DNA from: Solidesulfovibrio sp.
GTDB lineage: Bacteria > Desulfobacterota > Desulfovibrionia > Desulfovibrionales > Desulfovibrionaceae
Assembly (NCBI RefSeq): GCF_038562415.1
Contig: NZ_JBCFBA010000012.1
Location: 1-64,000, forward strand
Reading direction: 5' to 3'
Length of the DNA stretch: 64,000 nucleotides
The notes below the pieces were generated by a model. It saw only the letters and a list, made by a program, of their open reading frames with translations, was not told where the DNA came from and did no database searches. Made by a program: the position numbers and the translations under genes. Positions 16,690 through 25,379 of this stretch are shown one piece after another. Positions within the stretch are counted from its first letter, which is position 1; each line of letters starts with the position of its first letter.

Positions 16690-18226
16690 TGCGGGAGAAG
16701 TCCCCGCCGGCCAGGGCCGTGGCGCCCTTGGCCGCCAGGCGGGCCGCTTCGCCCAGGGGATAAGCCAGCCGGTAGAGCCAGACGGGGTTGGCCCGCGTGA
16801 AAAACCGCACCACCCCGGGGGACAGCAACGCGGCGTACAAGGCCTTGGGGATGCGCTGGAAGGTCAGCAGGTAGAGCAGGAAGGACGGATAGTCGCGCCG
16901 GGGGGGGATGTAGAAGGGCCGGCGGTAGATTTCCGTTTCCTCGTCATGGATGCGGCCTTCGGCCTTGGCCTGGCGGTAGAGTTCCGTTTCCGGGAAATAG
17001 ACCAGGCTGGCGATGGCCAGGCCGAAGGGTTTGGGCAGCCGGGCCAGCAGCCGCACGGTGTCCAGGCGGTCCTCGAACGTCTCCCAGGGCGCGTCGAGGA
17101 TGACGTGATAATCCGGCGGCAGGAGCCGGTCCCGGCGATCGTGCAGCAGCCTGGCCCCGGCCAGGACCTTGTCGTCGGTCTCCGGGCGGCGAAACCGCCG
17201 ACGCATGGCGGGGCTGCCCGTCTGGATGCCCATTTCGACATAGCACAGACCGGCGTCGATCAGGACGTCGAGCTTTCGCGCCTCCAGCGTCGTGGGCGAG
17301 GCCTGGCAGTAAAGCGGCAGGCCCACATCCTTCTTGTAGGCGGCGGCGAAAGCCTCCAGCCAATCCAGGCGGCGCGAGAAAAACGTGTCGTCGAAAAGCT
17401 GCACCCCCTCGATGAAGGGATAGCGGGCGAGGACCGCGCGCAGCTCGGCCATGACGTGGGGCACGCCCCGGTTGCGGAAATAGGGCACCGGGCCGCCCCG
17501 GAAAAGCTCCTTGACCGTCGGCACGTTGCAATAGGCGCAGCCGTGGGGGCAGCCCCGGTCGGTCATGGTGCGGTAGACACGGAGGAGCCGCCCCGTGCGG
17601 GAAGGCACCCGGGGCAGGGTCCTGGCCAGGATGTCGGCGGTCAGGGGGACGATGCCCCGGGCCTCGGGGGCGTATACATACTGGTCAACGCCGGAAAAAT
17701 CGAAAAACGGCAGCGCGTCCAGGTCCGCCACCAGGGGAGCCAAGCCATTGTCCACCACGGCCCCCGCCCGGCGCGTCCAGACCCCCGCGACGGCGTCCGT
17801 GGCCCCACCCGCGTCCAGGGCGGCAAGCAGTTGCGAAAGCGCCGTTTCCCCCTCGCCCCGGCAGACGAAATCCGCATGGTTCAGGGCTTCGACCGGACGG
17901 ACCGTGGCATGGATGCCGCCCCAGATCACGGGAACGGTCAGACGCGCCCGGACGGCTTCGGTCAGTTGCACGGCCCGATCGTAATAATTGGTGAAAAACG
18001 ACACGCCGATGAGGTCCGAATCCCGGGCCAGCTCCAAGGCCTGGTCCACGACGCGTTCGGGGTAGCGATAGACGAAGGAGCCGTCTTCCTGGAGCAGGCC
18101 GATGCTTCCGGGAAAAAGGACCAGGCGGACATCATGCCCGGCGGCCTTGAGGGTCGCTTGCAGGCTGCGCACGCCAAAGGCCGACAGGTCGGGCGGGGTG
18201 GGAGAGAAAAGCGTCAACCGGGCCAT
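16628..18226 (-). CDS. B12-binding-domain radical SAM protein
   Basis: 532 aa. Residues ~1-140 form a cobalamin-binding-like Rossmann domain: 'LTLFSPTPPDLSAFGVRSLQATLKAAGHDVRLV', 'VIWGGIHATVRP', 'FVCRGEGE'. The radical SAM core follows with CPHGCAYC (Cys226, 230, 233) and the 'VEMGIQTGS' strand. It is closely similar along its length to the partial protein at 63111-64000, so the two are paralogues. Class B enzymes methylate unactivated carbons or rearrange lipids and sugars. Coding overlaps the GT4 gene upstream by 13 bases and the opposite-strand fusion gene by 62. Confidence 0.88.
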   Translation of the reverse strand: MARLTLFSPTPPDLSAFGVRSLQATLKAAGHDVRLVLFPGSIGLLQEDGSFVYRYPERVVDQALELARDSDLIGVSFFTNYYDRAVQLTEAVRARLTVPVIWGGIHATVRPVEALNHADFVCRGEGETALSQLLAALDAGGATDAVAGVWTRRAGAVVDNGLAPLVADLDALPFFDFSGVDQYVYAPEARGIVPLTADILARTLPRVPSRTGRLLRVYRTMTDRGCPHGCAYCNVPTVKELFRGGPVPYFRNRGVPHVMAELRAVLARYPFIEGVQLFDDTFFSRRLDWLEAFAAAYKKDVGLPLYCQASPTTLEARKLDVLIDAGLCYVEMGIQTGSPAMRRRFRRPETDDKVLAGARLLHDRRDRLLPPDYHVILDAPWETFEDRLDTVRLLARLPKPFGLAIASLVYFPETELYRQAKAEGRIHDEETEIYRRPFYIPPRRDYPSFLLYLLTFQRIPKALYAALLSPGVVRFFTRANPVWLYRLAYPLGEAARLAAKGATALAGGDFSRIIGYFRRLVRRDPVAAGRKG

Positions 18227-19881
18227 GGTGACTCACACGGGGTTGCCAGTCTGTCAAGGCGCAGGCGCGTCAACCGCAGGCCCAGGGTGCGGGCGTCGTC
18301 GGACAGGCCTTGGGCAAGGGGCGACGAGGCGCCGCGGAAGGTAAAGACCAGCTCCCCCTCGGCCGGCAGCGGCCCGTCCGGGAAAAAGACGAAGTCGAAG
18401 CAGCGCGTTTCGTGCGGCAGGGGCGGCCAGCGCAAGCGGCCCCGTTCGCGGCCGCAAAAGGAAATCCCCACGTCGAGGACGGCGTCGCCTTGGCCCAGAA
18501 ACGGCTTGGCCTCGAACTGCACGACATAGCCCTGGCAGGCCCCGGCCGGCAGGCCGAAGGCAACCACGGCCCGCTCCCCGTCCGTCCAGCGCCCTTCCCC
18601 CTCGGCGTGGCTCCAGCCGCTTCGAAGATACTCCACGCTCGCGGCGTCCTGCCCGACAAGGATGTCCCGGCCTGGCCGCAAGGCGTTGCGGATATGGGCG
18701 CCGGCCGGGTCGGGATAGCGCGGTTTCGCCGCCCGCACGGCCGCTTCGAGACGGGTCAGCAGATCGCGATACCCGGCCAGCATGGCCTCGGCCGAAAAAA
18801 GCGCCTCGGCCCGTTGCCGGCCGGCCTGCCCGAGGCGTCGGCGGCCGGCCGGATCGGCCGCCAGGGCGGCCAGGGCCTCGATCAGGGCGGCCACCATGCC
18901 CGGCCTGTCGCGCAGGGGGTCGGGGAGCAGGATGCCCGCCTGGCCAAGCTGCTCCGGAATGCCGCTGACCGCCGTGGCCACGACCGGCAGCCCCTGCCCC
19001 ATGGCCTCGACGAGGCACAAGGGCATGCCTTCCGATTCCGAGGGCAGGACGAACAGGTCGGCCGCGCCGAGCCAGTCGCGCACGTCGTCGCGTTGGCCGG
19101 TGAGCCAAATCCGCGAGCCCAGGCCCCGTTCGGCCACGGCCCGGGTCAGGCGATCCCGCCACCCTTGCAGGTCATGGCCGATCCAGGCGTAGTACAGCCG
19201 TTGGCCGCCTGGCCGGGCGGCCAGTTCGGCCGCGGCCTCCAGGAGATACGGGTATCCCTTGCGGGCTTCGTAACGGGCCACGGTCAGGCACAGAATATCC
19301 TGCGGCCCGAGGCCCAGGGATGCGCGCAGCGCGGCCCGCCGCTCGGGGCAAAACGGCTCGAAATATTCCCGGGGCCGGCCATTGTACACCACGCCGGATC
19401 GCTGCTGCGAAACGCCGTAATGGTCGCGCAAGAGGCGCAAATTCTGCCGGGAGACGGCGACAACGGCCAAAGCGCCGGCATAGGCCCTTTCGATGCACTC
19501 GAAAAAGGCGGCAAATCGCGGCGGAACGTCCGGCGTCACGTAATTGACCAAAACGACGTAAGCAATCCCCCAGTCCCGGCACACGGCCTTGGCCGCCAGA
19601 CTCGCATCCGGCGCGCTGTCGCAAAAAAACACCAGATCCGGCCGTTGGCGTAAAAAAAGCGCCTCGGGTTCGTTGCGGCTCAACCGGGCCTTGGCAGGGA
19701 AAAGGACGGGATCGTAGCCGAGCAGCGCGGCGGGCACACCGGCACAGGCGTACGGATTGGGCCTTTCGCCGGAAACCAGCACGACGTCGTGGCCGGCCTG
19801 GACGAAGCTTTCGGCCAGGAGGGCGGCATTGACCGCGGTGCCGCCGAGCCCGGAATCGTCACAATACACAAGGATGTTCAT
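18214..19881 (-). CDS. GT4 glycosyltransferase with extra C-terminal beta-domain
   Basis: 555 aa; its ATG overlaps the hldE stop (ATGA). Residues ~1-380 are a GT-B family 4 enzyme: 'VVYNGRPREYFEPF', 'VARYEARKGYPYLLEAA', 'FVLPSESEGMPLCLVEAMGQGLPVVAT' with the donor-binding E-x7-E. Residues ~400-550 form a separate beta-rich domain ('SVEYLRSGWSHAEGEGRWTDGERAVVAF', ending 'GLRLTRLRLDRL') like the DUF7024-type domains appended to other surface-glycan proteins. Coupled to hldE, it may transfer heptose, but that rests on gene order alone. Confidence 0.85.
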   Translation of the reverse strand: MNILVYCDDSGLGGTAVNAALLAESFVQAGHDVVLVSGERPNPYACAGVPAALLGYDPVLFPAKARLSRNEPEALFLRQRPDLVFFCDSAPDASLAAKAVCRDWGIAYVVLVNYVTPDVPPRFAAFFECIERAYAGALAVVAVSRQNLRLLRDHYGVSQQRSGVVYNGRPREYFEPFCPERRAALRASLGLGPQDILCLTVARYEARKGYPYLLEAAAELAARPGGQRLYYAWIGHDLQGWRDRLTRAVAERGLGSRIWLTGQRDDVRDWLGAADLFVLPSESEGMPLCLVEAMGQGLPVVATAVSGIPEQLGQAGILLPDPLRDRPGMVAALIEALAALAADPAGRRRLGQAGRQRAEALFSAEAMLAGYRDLLTRLEAAVRAAKPRYPDPAGAHIRNALRPGRDILVGQDAASVEYLRSGWSHAEGEGRWTDGERAVVAFGLPAGACQGYVVQFEAKPFLGQGDAVLDVGISFCGRERGRLRWPPLPHETRCFDFVFFPDGPLPAEGELVFTFRGASSPLAQGLSDDARTLGLRLTRLRLDRLATPCESPWPG

Positions 19882-21428
19882 AGGCCATCGGATACGGAGT
19901 CGCCCCGGCCCGATGGCTGCTCCGGCGAGGCGCCGTCCTCCTTGCGGATGCGGCGGATGATGTCCGTGGTGCTGCGCCCCTGCTCCAGGGGCACGAGCAC
20001 CACCCGGCCGCCGGCGGCCATGACCAGATCCGCCCCGACCACGGTGTCCAAGGTGTAGTCGCCGCCCTTGGCCAGCATGTCCGGGGCCACGGCCCGGATG
20101 AGTTCCAGGGGGGTATCCTCGTCGAAAAGGACCACCGCGTCCACGCACCCCAGGGACGCGAGCATGTGGGCCCGCGAGGCCTGGTCCTGGATGGGGCGGC
20201 TTGGCCCCTTGAGGCGGCGCACCGAGGCGTCGGTATTGAGCCCCACGACAAGGCGGTCGCATTCCTGGCGCGCCCCGGCCAGCATGGCGGCGTGTCCCGG
20301 ATGGAGCAGGTCGAAGCAGCCGTTGGTAAACCCCACGCGCAGGCCCCGGCCGCGCCACAGGGCCACGGTTTCCAGGAGGCGTTCGCGGGGCAGGATCTTG
20401 CGGGTCGCGTCCTCGCCGCCCAGGCGCAACACCGCCCGGCGCAGTTCGTCGGGATGCACCACCGCCGTGCCGACCTTGCCGACCACAATGCCGGCGGCCG
20501 TGTTGGCCAGTTCGGCGCAAAGGGGCAAGGTCGCCCCGACCGCCAGGCCGGCGGCCAGCACCGCCGCCACCGTATCCCCGGCGCCGGAAACGTCGAAGAC
20601 TTCCCTGGCCCCGGCCCGGACGTGCACGGGATCGCTCCCGGCGCCGTAGAGGCTCACCCCCTCCTCGCTTCGCGTCAGGCACACGGCGCCGAAGCCATGG
20701 GCGGCCATGAGGACGCGGGCGGCCTCCTCGTAGTCGTCCTCGGTCGCCAGCGCACGGCCGGCGGCGGCGGACAGCTCGCCGCGGTTGGGCGTGATGACGG
20801 CCGCGCCGGCATAGCGGGCGAAATCCGCGCCCTTTGGGTCGACCACCACCGGCCGGCCGGCGGCCCTTGCCGCGGCCATGAGCGCGGCCAAAAGTGCCGG
20901 GGTCACCGCGCCCTTGGCGTAGTCGGACACCAGCACGACATCGACGGCCTTGAGCCATTGGCCAACGGCCGCCGCCAAGGCGTCCTCCGTGGCCTTGGCC
21001 AAGGGGGCCACGGTTTCGAAATCCGTGCGCAACAGCTGTTGCCCGCCGGCCACGTACCGGGTCTTGACCGGGGTACGCCGGCCGGGTTCCACGGCCAGTC
21101 CCGTCCCCAGGACGGCTTTTTGGGCCAAAAGCGCCGCCAGTTGCTCCCCGGCCGGGTCGTCGCCCACCGCCCCGGCAAAGGCCGTGCCCACGCCCAGGGC
21201 GGCCAGGTTGCGCACCACGTTGCCCGCCCCGCCGGGCATGCTCAGTTCGCCTTCGATGGACAGGATGGGGATGGGCGCCTCGGGCGAAACGCGCTTGACC
21301 GAGCCGCGCACGAAACGGTCGAGCATGGCGTCGCCGACGACGAGCACCCTGGCCCGGCCGAGCCGATCGCAGACCTCGAGGAGCGCGGCCAGCTCCCCGC
21401 TCTCCCGACCCTCTGACGGCGTGGGCAT
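19878..21428 (-). CDS. hldE: bifunctional heptose-7-phosphate kinase / heptose-1-phosphate adenylyltransferase
   Basis: 516 aa in the E. coli order: PfkB kinase first ('PGGAGNVVRNLAALG', 'VFDVSGAGDTVAAVLAAGL' with the catalytic G-A-G-D), nucleotidyltransferase second ('VGFTNGCFDLLHPGHAAMLAGAR', HxGH, and 'TTDIIRRI'). It phosphorylates D-glycero-beta-D-manno-heptose 7-phosphate at C1 and later adds AMP to give ADP-heptose for LPS core. Start chosen at the ATG of MPTPSEG, just downstream of hldD. A second HldE-like protein with reversed domains is at 29372. Confidence 0.93.
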   Translation of the reverse strand: MPTPSEGRESGELAALLEVCDRLGRARVLVVGDAMLDRFVRGSVKRVSPEAPIPILSIEGELSMPGGAGNVVRNLAALGVGTAFAGAVGDDPAGEQLAALLAQKAVLGTGLAVEPGRRTPVKTRYVAGGQQLLRTDFETVAPLAKATEDALAAAVGQWLKAVDVVLVSDYAKGAVTPALLAALMAAARAAGRPVVVDPKGADFARYAGAAVITPNRGELSAAAGRALATEDDYEEAARVLMAAHGFGAVCLTRSEEGVSLYGAGSDPVHVRAGAREVFDVSGAGDTVAAVLAAGLAVGATLPLCAELANTAAGIVVGKVGTAVVHPDELRRAVLRLGGEDATRKILPRERLLETVALWRGRGLRVGFTNGCFDLLHPGHAAMLAGARQECDRLVVGLNTDASVRRLKGPSRPIQDQASRAHMLASLGCVDAVVLFDEDTPLELIRAVAPDMLAKGGDYTLDTVVGADLVMAAGGRVVLVPLEQGRSTTDIIRRIRKEDGASPEQPSGRGDSVSDGL

Positions 21429-21444
21429 CACGGCTTCCTCCGCC

Positions 21445-22431
21445 TCACCGGTAGGGGTTTTGCCGACCGAGGTAGCGGCCGACATACTCGGCCACGGCCT
21501 CTTCCAGGGGCCTGGCGGCGTGCGGGTAGCCGGCGGCACGCAGCCGCTCGGTTCGGGCCTCGGTAAAATACTGGTACTTGTCCCGGATCGCCTCGGGCAT
21601 GTCCACGTAGACGATGTCGGGCTCGCGGCCGGCGGCGGCGAAGCCCGCGCCGAGGAAATCGGCAAAGGACCGGGCCTTGCCCGTGCCGACATTGAACAGG
21701 CCGCTGACGGCGGGGTTGTCCAGCAGCCAGAGCACCACGCGCTCGACGTCGCCCACGTAGACGAAATCGCGCATTTGGCCGCCGTCGGGATAGTCCGGAT
21801 GGGCGGACTTGAAAAGCTTCACCGCACGGCCGGCGGCGATGTCCGGCCAAAGCTTGGTCAGCACGCTTTGCATGGAGCCCTTGTGAAACTCGTTTGGGCC
21901 GAAGACATTGAAGAATTTGAGCCCGGCCCATTGCGGCGGTAGCCGCTCGCCCCGCTTGGCCCGACGACAGACGATGCGGTCGAAGGCATGTTTGCTGAAG
22001 GCGTAGAGATTGAGCGGCACGAGCCTGGCCAGGGCCTCGGGCTCGGGATCGTCGTCGAAGCCCCGGGCGCCGTCGCCGTAGGTCGCGGCCGAGGAGGCAT
22101 AGACGAGCGGCACGCCGGCGGCGGTGCAAAATTCCAGCAGGTCAAGGGAGAAGCGCAGGTTCTCGCGCACCACCGCATCGCCGTCGGTGACCGTGGTGGA
22201 GGAAATGGCCCCCATGTGGAGCACGGCCGAAAGGCGCTGCCCCTTGCGTTCCAGCCAGCCCGCCAGGTCCTCGGGCGTGATGAGGTCGTCGAAATCGCGG
22301 CCGCGGATGTTTTTCCATTTGTCGCCGCCGCGCAATCGATCGCACAAAATCAGGTCGCGCCGACCGGATTCGTTGAGGGCGGCGGCGAGGTTGGAACCGA
22401 TAAACCCAGCCGCGCCGGTAACGAGGATCAT
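21445..22431 (-). CDS. hldD: ADP-L-glycero-D-manno-heptose-6-epimerase
   Basis: 328 aa. An extended short-chain dehydrogenase with 'MILVTGAAGFIGSNLAAAL', 'YASSAATYGDG', YAFSK (Y-x3-K catalytic pair), 'KFFNVFGPNEFHKGSMQSV' and 'GGQMRDFVYVGDV', which together are specific to HldD/RfaD. It converts ADP-D-glycero- to ADP-L-glycero-heptose. The ATG of MILVTG is the start; the frame upstream of it is low-complexity. It heads the run hldD-hldE-GT4-radical SAM. Confidence 0.94.
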   Translation of the reverse strand: MILVTGAAGFIGSNLAAALNESGRRDLILCDRLRGGDKWKNIRGRDFDDLITPEDLAGWLERKGQRLSAVLHMGAISSTTVTDGDAVVRENLRFSLDLLEFCTAAGVPLVYASSAATYGDGARGFDDDPEPEALARLVPLNLYAFSKHAFDRIVCRRAKRGERLPPQWAGLKFFNVFGPNEFHKGSMQSVLTKLWPDIAAGRAVKLFKSAHPDYPDGGQMRDFVYVGDVERVVLWLLDNPAVSGLFNVGTGKARSFADFLGAGFAAAGREPDIVYVDMPEAIRDKYQYFTEARTERLRAAGYPHAARPLEEAVAEYVGRYLGRQNPYR

Positions 22432-22588
22432 GCCTGTGCCTTTTCCCTGCGGCTTTCCGCCCTTCGGTGACGCCCCCCTCGGCGGGGCCGGCCCTGGGTT
22501 CCCGTTTCCCCTCGGGGCTTGGCTTTGCCCGAGGAACACGTGGAGACATAGGAGGAAGCCCTCGCCTTGGCAAGAAAGCGGGCCCGCC

Positions 22589-23413
22589 TTACATGTAGCC
22601 CAGGGAGCGCAGTTGCTCCATGGCCTCTTCCTTTTCCTGGTCGCGGCCGGCCCGTTCCTGGGATCGGTCGCTCAGGTCCTGCTCCCAGGCCGGCTTGTCG
22701 CTTTGCCGCACGGTGCCGTGCCGGGTGCCGAGGCTGCGGTAGCCCCGACGGTAGAGTTCGCAAAAGGGGATGTCCCGGGTCAGGGTGATTTCCCAGACGT
22801 CGGCCTCGCGCATGTGCAGGATGGGGTGGATGCGCAAATGGGGAGGGGTGTGGCGGGGACTTTCGTACTCTTCTTCCGCCCGGGCCGGATGCTCGTCCCA
22901 GCGGATGGCCGTGGCCAGGGCGGCCACCTGATTGTCCCGTAAAAAGGCGTTCATGGGCGCCACTTTCATGAGTTGGTTGCCCACGGGGGACTCGGGGTCG
23001 AAGGGAAACCCCGGACCGGTGAATCCCGTGCGCGCCACCTCGGCCCGACTTTCCGGGGACAGCTCGGCCAGGGCGATATAGTCGCCGATGCCAGGCTTTT
23101 TCCCGAGCACTTCGCGGTTGGCGGCAATCGTCCGGTCAAGGCCCCATTCCCGGGTCAGGCGTTCCTGGAAGGCCGTCACTTCCGGAAAGGGATCGCCTTC
23201 GTCAATGGTCAGCACGCGCGGCATGGGCAGGCTTTCCTCGGCGCAGGCCCGGCGCGTCAGCCACAACACCAGCGTACTGTCCTTGGCGCCCGTCCAGGCC
23301 AGCCAGAAATCCCGGCCGAACCGGCGGATGGCTTCGGCCAGGATGGCCTTGGACGCGGCGATCTTGTCTTCCAGTGGCAGGTCGAGGCGTTCTTGCCTCA
23401 AGGTCTTGTCCAT
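22589..23413 (-). CDS. PAPS-reductase/CysD-family PP-loop protein
   Basis: 274 aa with AGGGAG before the ATG. The PP-loop 'AWTGAKDSTLVLWL' replaces the usual SGGKDS, followed by 'LTIDEGDPFPEV'. The C-terminal 'LRIHPILHMREADVWEITLTRDIPFCELYRRGYRSLGT' is the CysD/CysH-type region. Members reduce PAPS or adenylate sulfate. No CysN partner or thioredoxin-type partner is adjacent. In a glycan locus it might provide activated sulfate or thiolation, or be a housekeeping gene inserted here. Divergence of the loop leaves the reaction open. Confidence 0.78.
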   Translation of the reverse strand: MDKTLRQERLDLPLEDKIAASKAILAEAIRRFGRDFWLAWTGAKDSTLVLWLTRRACAEESLPMPRVLTIDEGDPFPEVTAFQERLTREWGLDRTIAANREVLGKKPGIGDYIALAELSPESRAEVARTGFTGPGFPFDPESPVGNQLMKVAPMNAFLRDNQVAALATAIRWDEHPARAEEEYESPRHTPPHLRIHPILHMREADVWEITLTRDIPFCELYRRGYRSLGTRHGTVRQSDKPAWEQDLSDRSQERAGRDQEKEEAMEQLRSLGYM

Positions 23414-23520
23414 GGGGCTCCCTGGGACGCGGAAAGCCCTTTCCGACCGGGACGGCCTCGGGTCGTCACGGCCGGAAGGGGGTGGCCAATTCGCTGCGGC
23501 CGGGCTTGCGAGGCGAAGCC

Positions 23521-23922
23521 TTAATCGGCTTTCTTACGCCGTTCCCAGAGCTTCATGTCCTTCATCTTGGCACGGCGCTCCCGGGCCAGGGACTTGCAAG
23601 CCAGGGCCTGGGTTTTTTTGTAGCCGTACTTGGCGCGATATTCCTCGGCAGTGAGACCATGGGAAGCGAGATGCTTCTTGGTGATGACCTTGAAGGACTT
23701 GCCGCACTCCAAGCAAACGATGGACGCTTCCTTGATGGCCTTTTTCGGGTCCTGGGCCGGCAGTGCCGCATCTTCACCAACGGGCAGTGCCTGTCCGCCG
23801 ACGAGTCCGGCAATACCGCCGGCCACGGACTTGATCATGCTCAAAATCTCGTCTTCGGTCATGGGCCGGGATCCGGCCTGGGCCTTCACAATCTCAAGAG
23901 CGCTTTGCAGATATTCTTCCAT
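23521..23922 (-). CDS. MucR/Ros-family zinc-finger transcriptional regulator
   Basis: 133 aa from the ATG preceded by GAGGGA. The C-terminal half has the prokaryotic C2H2 finger 'CLECGKSFKVITKKHL' with the following H, then 'HGLTAEEYRAKYGY' and a basic tail KKTQ...RRAKMKD...RRKK, the Ros/MucR signature. The N-terminal half (about 1-60) is helical and probably oligomerises. MucR proteins control exopolysaccharide and motility genes in alphaproteobacteria and bind AT-rich DNA. A role in regulating this locus is likely but inferred. Its own promoter carries an inverted repeat. Confidence 0.9.
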   Translation of the reverse strand: MEEYLQSALEIVKAQAGSRPMTEDEILSMIKSVAGGIAGLVGGQALPVGEDAALPAQDPKKAIKEASIVCLECGKSFKVITKKHLASHGLTAEEYRAKYGYKKTQALACKSLARERRAKMKDMKLWERRKKAD

Positions 23923-23959
23923 ATGTTCCCTCGCGATGACAGGCTGTTTAAAGACGGGC

Positions 23960-23988
23960 CCTATACCTACTCCAAGAGTAGGAATCAA
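23960..23988 (-). promoter_or_regulatory. promoter of the mucR-like gene with an inverted repeat in the spacer
   Basis: On the minus strand TTGATT (23983-23988) and TATAGG (23960-23965) are 17 bases apart. The spacer itself is a perfect 7-3-7 inverted repeat (CCTACTC-CAA-GAGTAGG on the plus strand, 23966-23982). Transcription would start near 23953, about 30 bases before the start codon. The dyad position is ideal for repression, most simply autoregulation. The rest of 23923-24236 is AT-rich upstream DNA with no gene. Confidence 0.6.
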
Positions 23989-24236
23989 GGGGTTCTAGCA
24001 TTTTTTTCCTGGATGCGTCCAGATGAATGTTCGGAAAAGCCAATGAGTCGGGATAGAATATCCGCTTTTATATTGCCGGTCGTGCTGTTTTGATAACGCT
24101 GCGGTCATGGGCCGCCGTACTCCGACCGCGATCTCCCGCAATCCGGTCCGCCACCACCACACGCCCTGCCCGCCTCGCGACGCTGTGTCCGCCCAACACC
24201 GCCCAACGGCCCCTGTACGGGGGATTTCCCGGATCC

Positions 24237-25379
24237 TCATTCCCGGGGCCGTCGCGCCCGTTGGGCGCCGAGGTGGCGATAGGCGGCCACGGCCAGGGAA
24301 ACGGCCGCCTCCCAGCCGAGTTCCCGGGCCCGGGCCAGGCCCTTGGCCCGCAGTGTGGCGGCCAGGGCCGCGTCCGTGACCACCCGCAAAAGCGCCTCGG
24401 CCAGGCCGACCGGGTCGGCCGGGTCGACCAGCAGGGCCGCTCCGCCGGCCGCCTCGGGCACGGCCGGGGCCGTCGAGGCCACCACCGGCGTGCCGCAGGC
24501 CATGGCCTCCACCACGGGCAGGCCGAAACCTTCGCCGAAGCTCGGATAGGCGAAGGCCGCCGCGCCGCTCAACAGCGCCGCCAACTCCCCCGACGGCACG
24601 GAACCCGTGAAAAGAACGCCCACCATCGATCCCTCGCGCCGGAGGCGCTCGTGAAAGGCGGCGAACAGCCGATCCTTGCCCCCGGCCAGCACCAGATGGG
24701 GGGCGGCGGCGCCCAGTCGCCGCCGCAGGAGGCGATGGGCCGCCACCAGCGTGGGCAGGTTTTTGCGCGGCTCCATGCGCCCCAGATACAGGACGTACGG
24801 CCCCGCCGGCAGGCCCAGGCGGCGGCGCATGGCCGCCAGGCGACCTGGGTCCGTCACCGGGGCGAAATCCTCCCCCGGGGCGAGGTGGGCGAAGGCGATC
24901 CGGCCGGGCGCGACGCCGTAGCGGGACATGATGGCCTGGCGGCTGAAATCCGAAATGGTGAGGACCAGGCCGGCCCGGCGGGCGGCGACGGGGTAGAGCC
25001 GGCGCATGAGCGAACCCAGGCCGCGCGGAAAATGCTCGGGCATGGTCTCGTGCAGGATGTCGTGGATGGACAGCACCGTGGCCGGGCCGTCGAGCAAGGG
25101 GCCGATGTACTGGCAATGCAGGATGTCCACCTCCCGGGCGGCCCGGCCGGGAAAGGGCCAGACCAGGCGGGCGAGACGGCCGCCGGGGATGGGCCGGAAG
25201 ACGACGTTGGCCGCGTCGCCGGCCAGTTGGCGGATCTCGGGCGCATCGGGGTCCACGGCGTAGAAGACGAAGCCGATGTCCGGCGCGGCCGCCGGAAGCC
25301 GGGCGGCCAGGTTGGCCATGTAGGTGCGCGAGCCCTGCATGAGCCCGGACAGCGTGTGGAGGTCGAGGCCGACCCTCAC
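24237..25379 (-). CDS. GT4 glycosyltransferase
   Basis: 380 aa from a GTG that overlaps the preceding stop (GTGA). A GT-B family 4 protein of the mannosyltransferase-like kind: 'HCQYIGPLLDG', 'VLYLGRMEPRKNLPTLVAAHRLL' (the E-P-R-K-N signature) and 'AYPSFGEGFGLPVVEAMACGTPVVAS'. It is the last gene of a three-gene run with the GT2 and B12 radical SAM genes. Donor and acceptor are unknown. Confidence 0.9.
   Translation of the reverse strand: MRVGLDLHTLSGLMQGSRTYMANLAARLPAAAPDIGFVFYAVDPDAPEIRQLAGDAANVVFRPIPGGRLARLVWPFPGRAAREVDILHCQYIGPLLDGPATVLSIHDILHETMPEHFPRGLGSLMRRLYPVAARRAGLVLTISDFSRQAIMSRYGVAPGRIAFAHLAPGEDFAPVTDPGRLAAMRRRLGLPAGPYVLYLGRMEPRKNLPTLVAAHRLLRRRLGAAAPHLVLAGGKDRLFAAFHERLRREGSMVGVLFTGSVPSGELAALLSGAAAFAYPSFGEGFGLPVVEAMACGTPVVASTAPAVPEAAGGAALLVDPADPVGLAEALLRVVTDAALAATLRAKGLARARELGWEAAVSLAVAAYRHLGAQRARRPRE

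Noticed and set aside
16385-18529. 714-codon plus-strand frame over the radical SAM and GT4 genes
   Set aside because: Composition is that of an antisense shadow; the opposite strand has recognised domains throughout.
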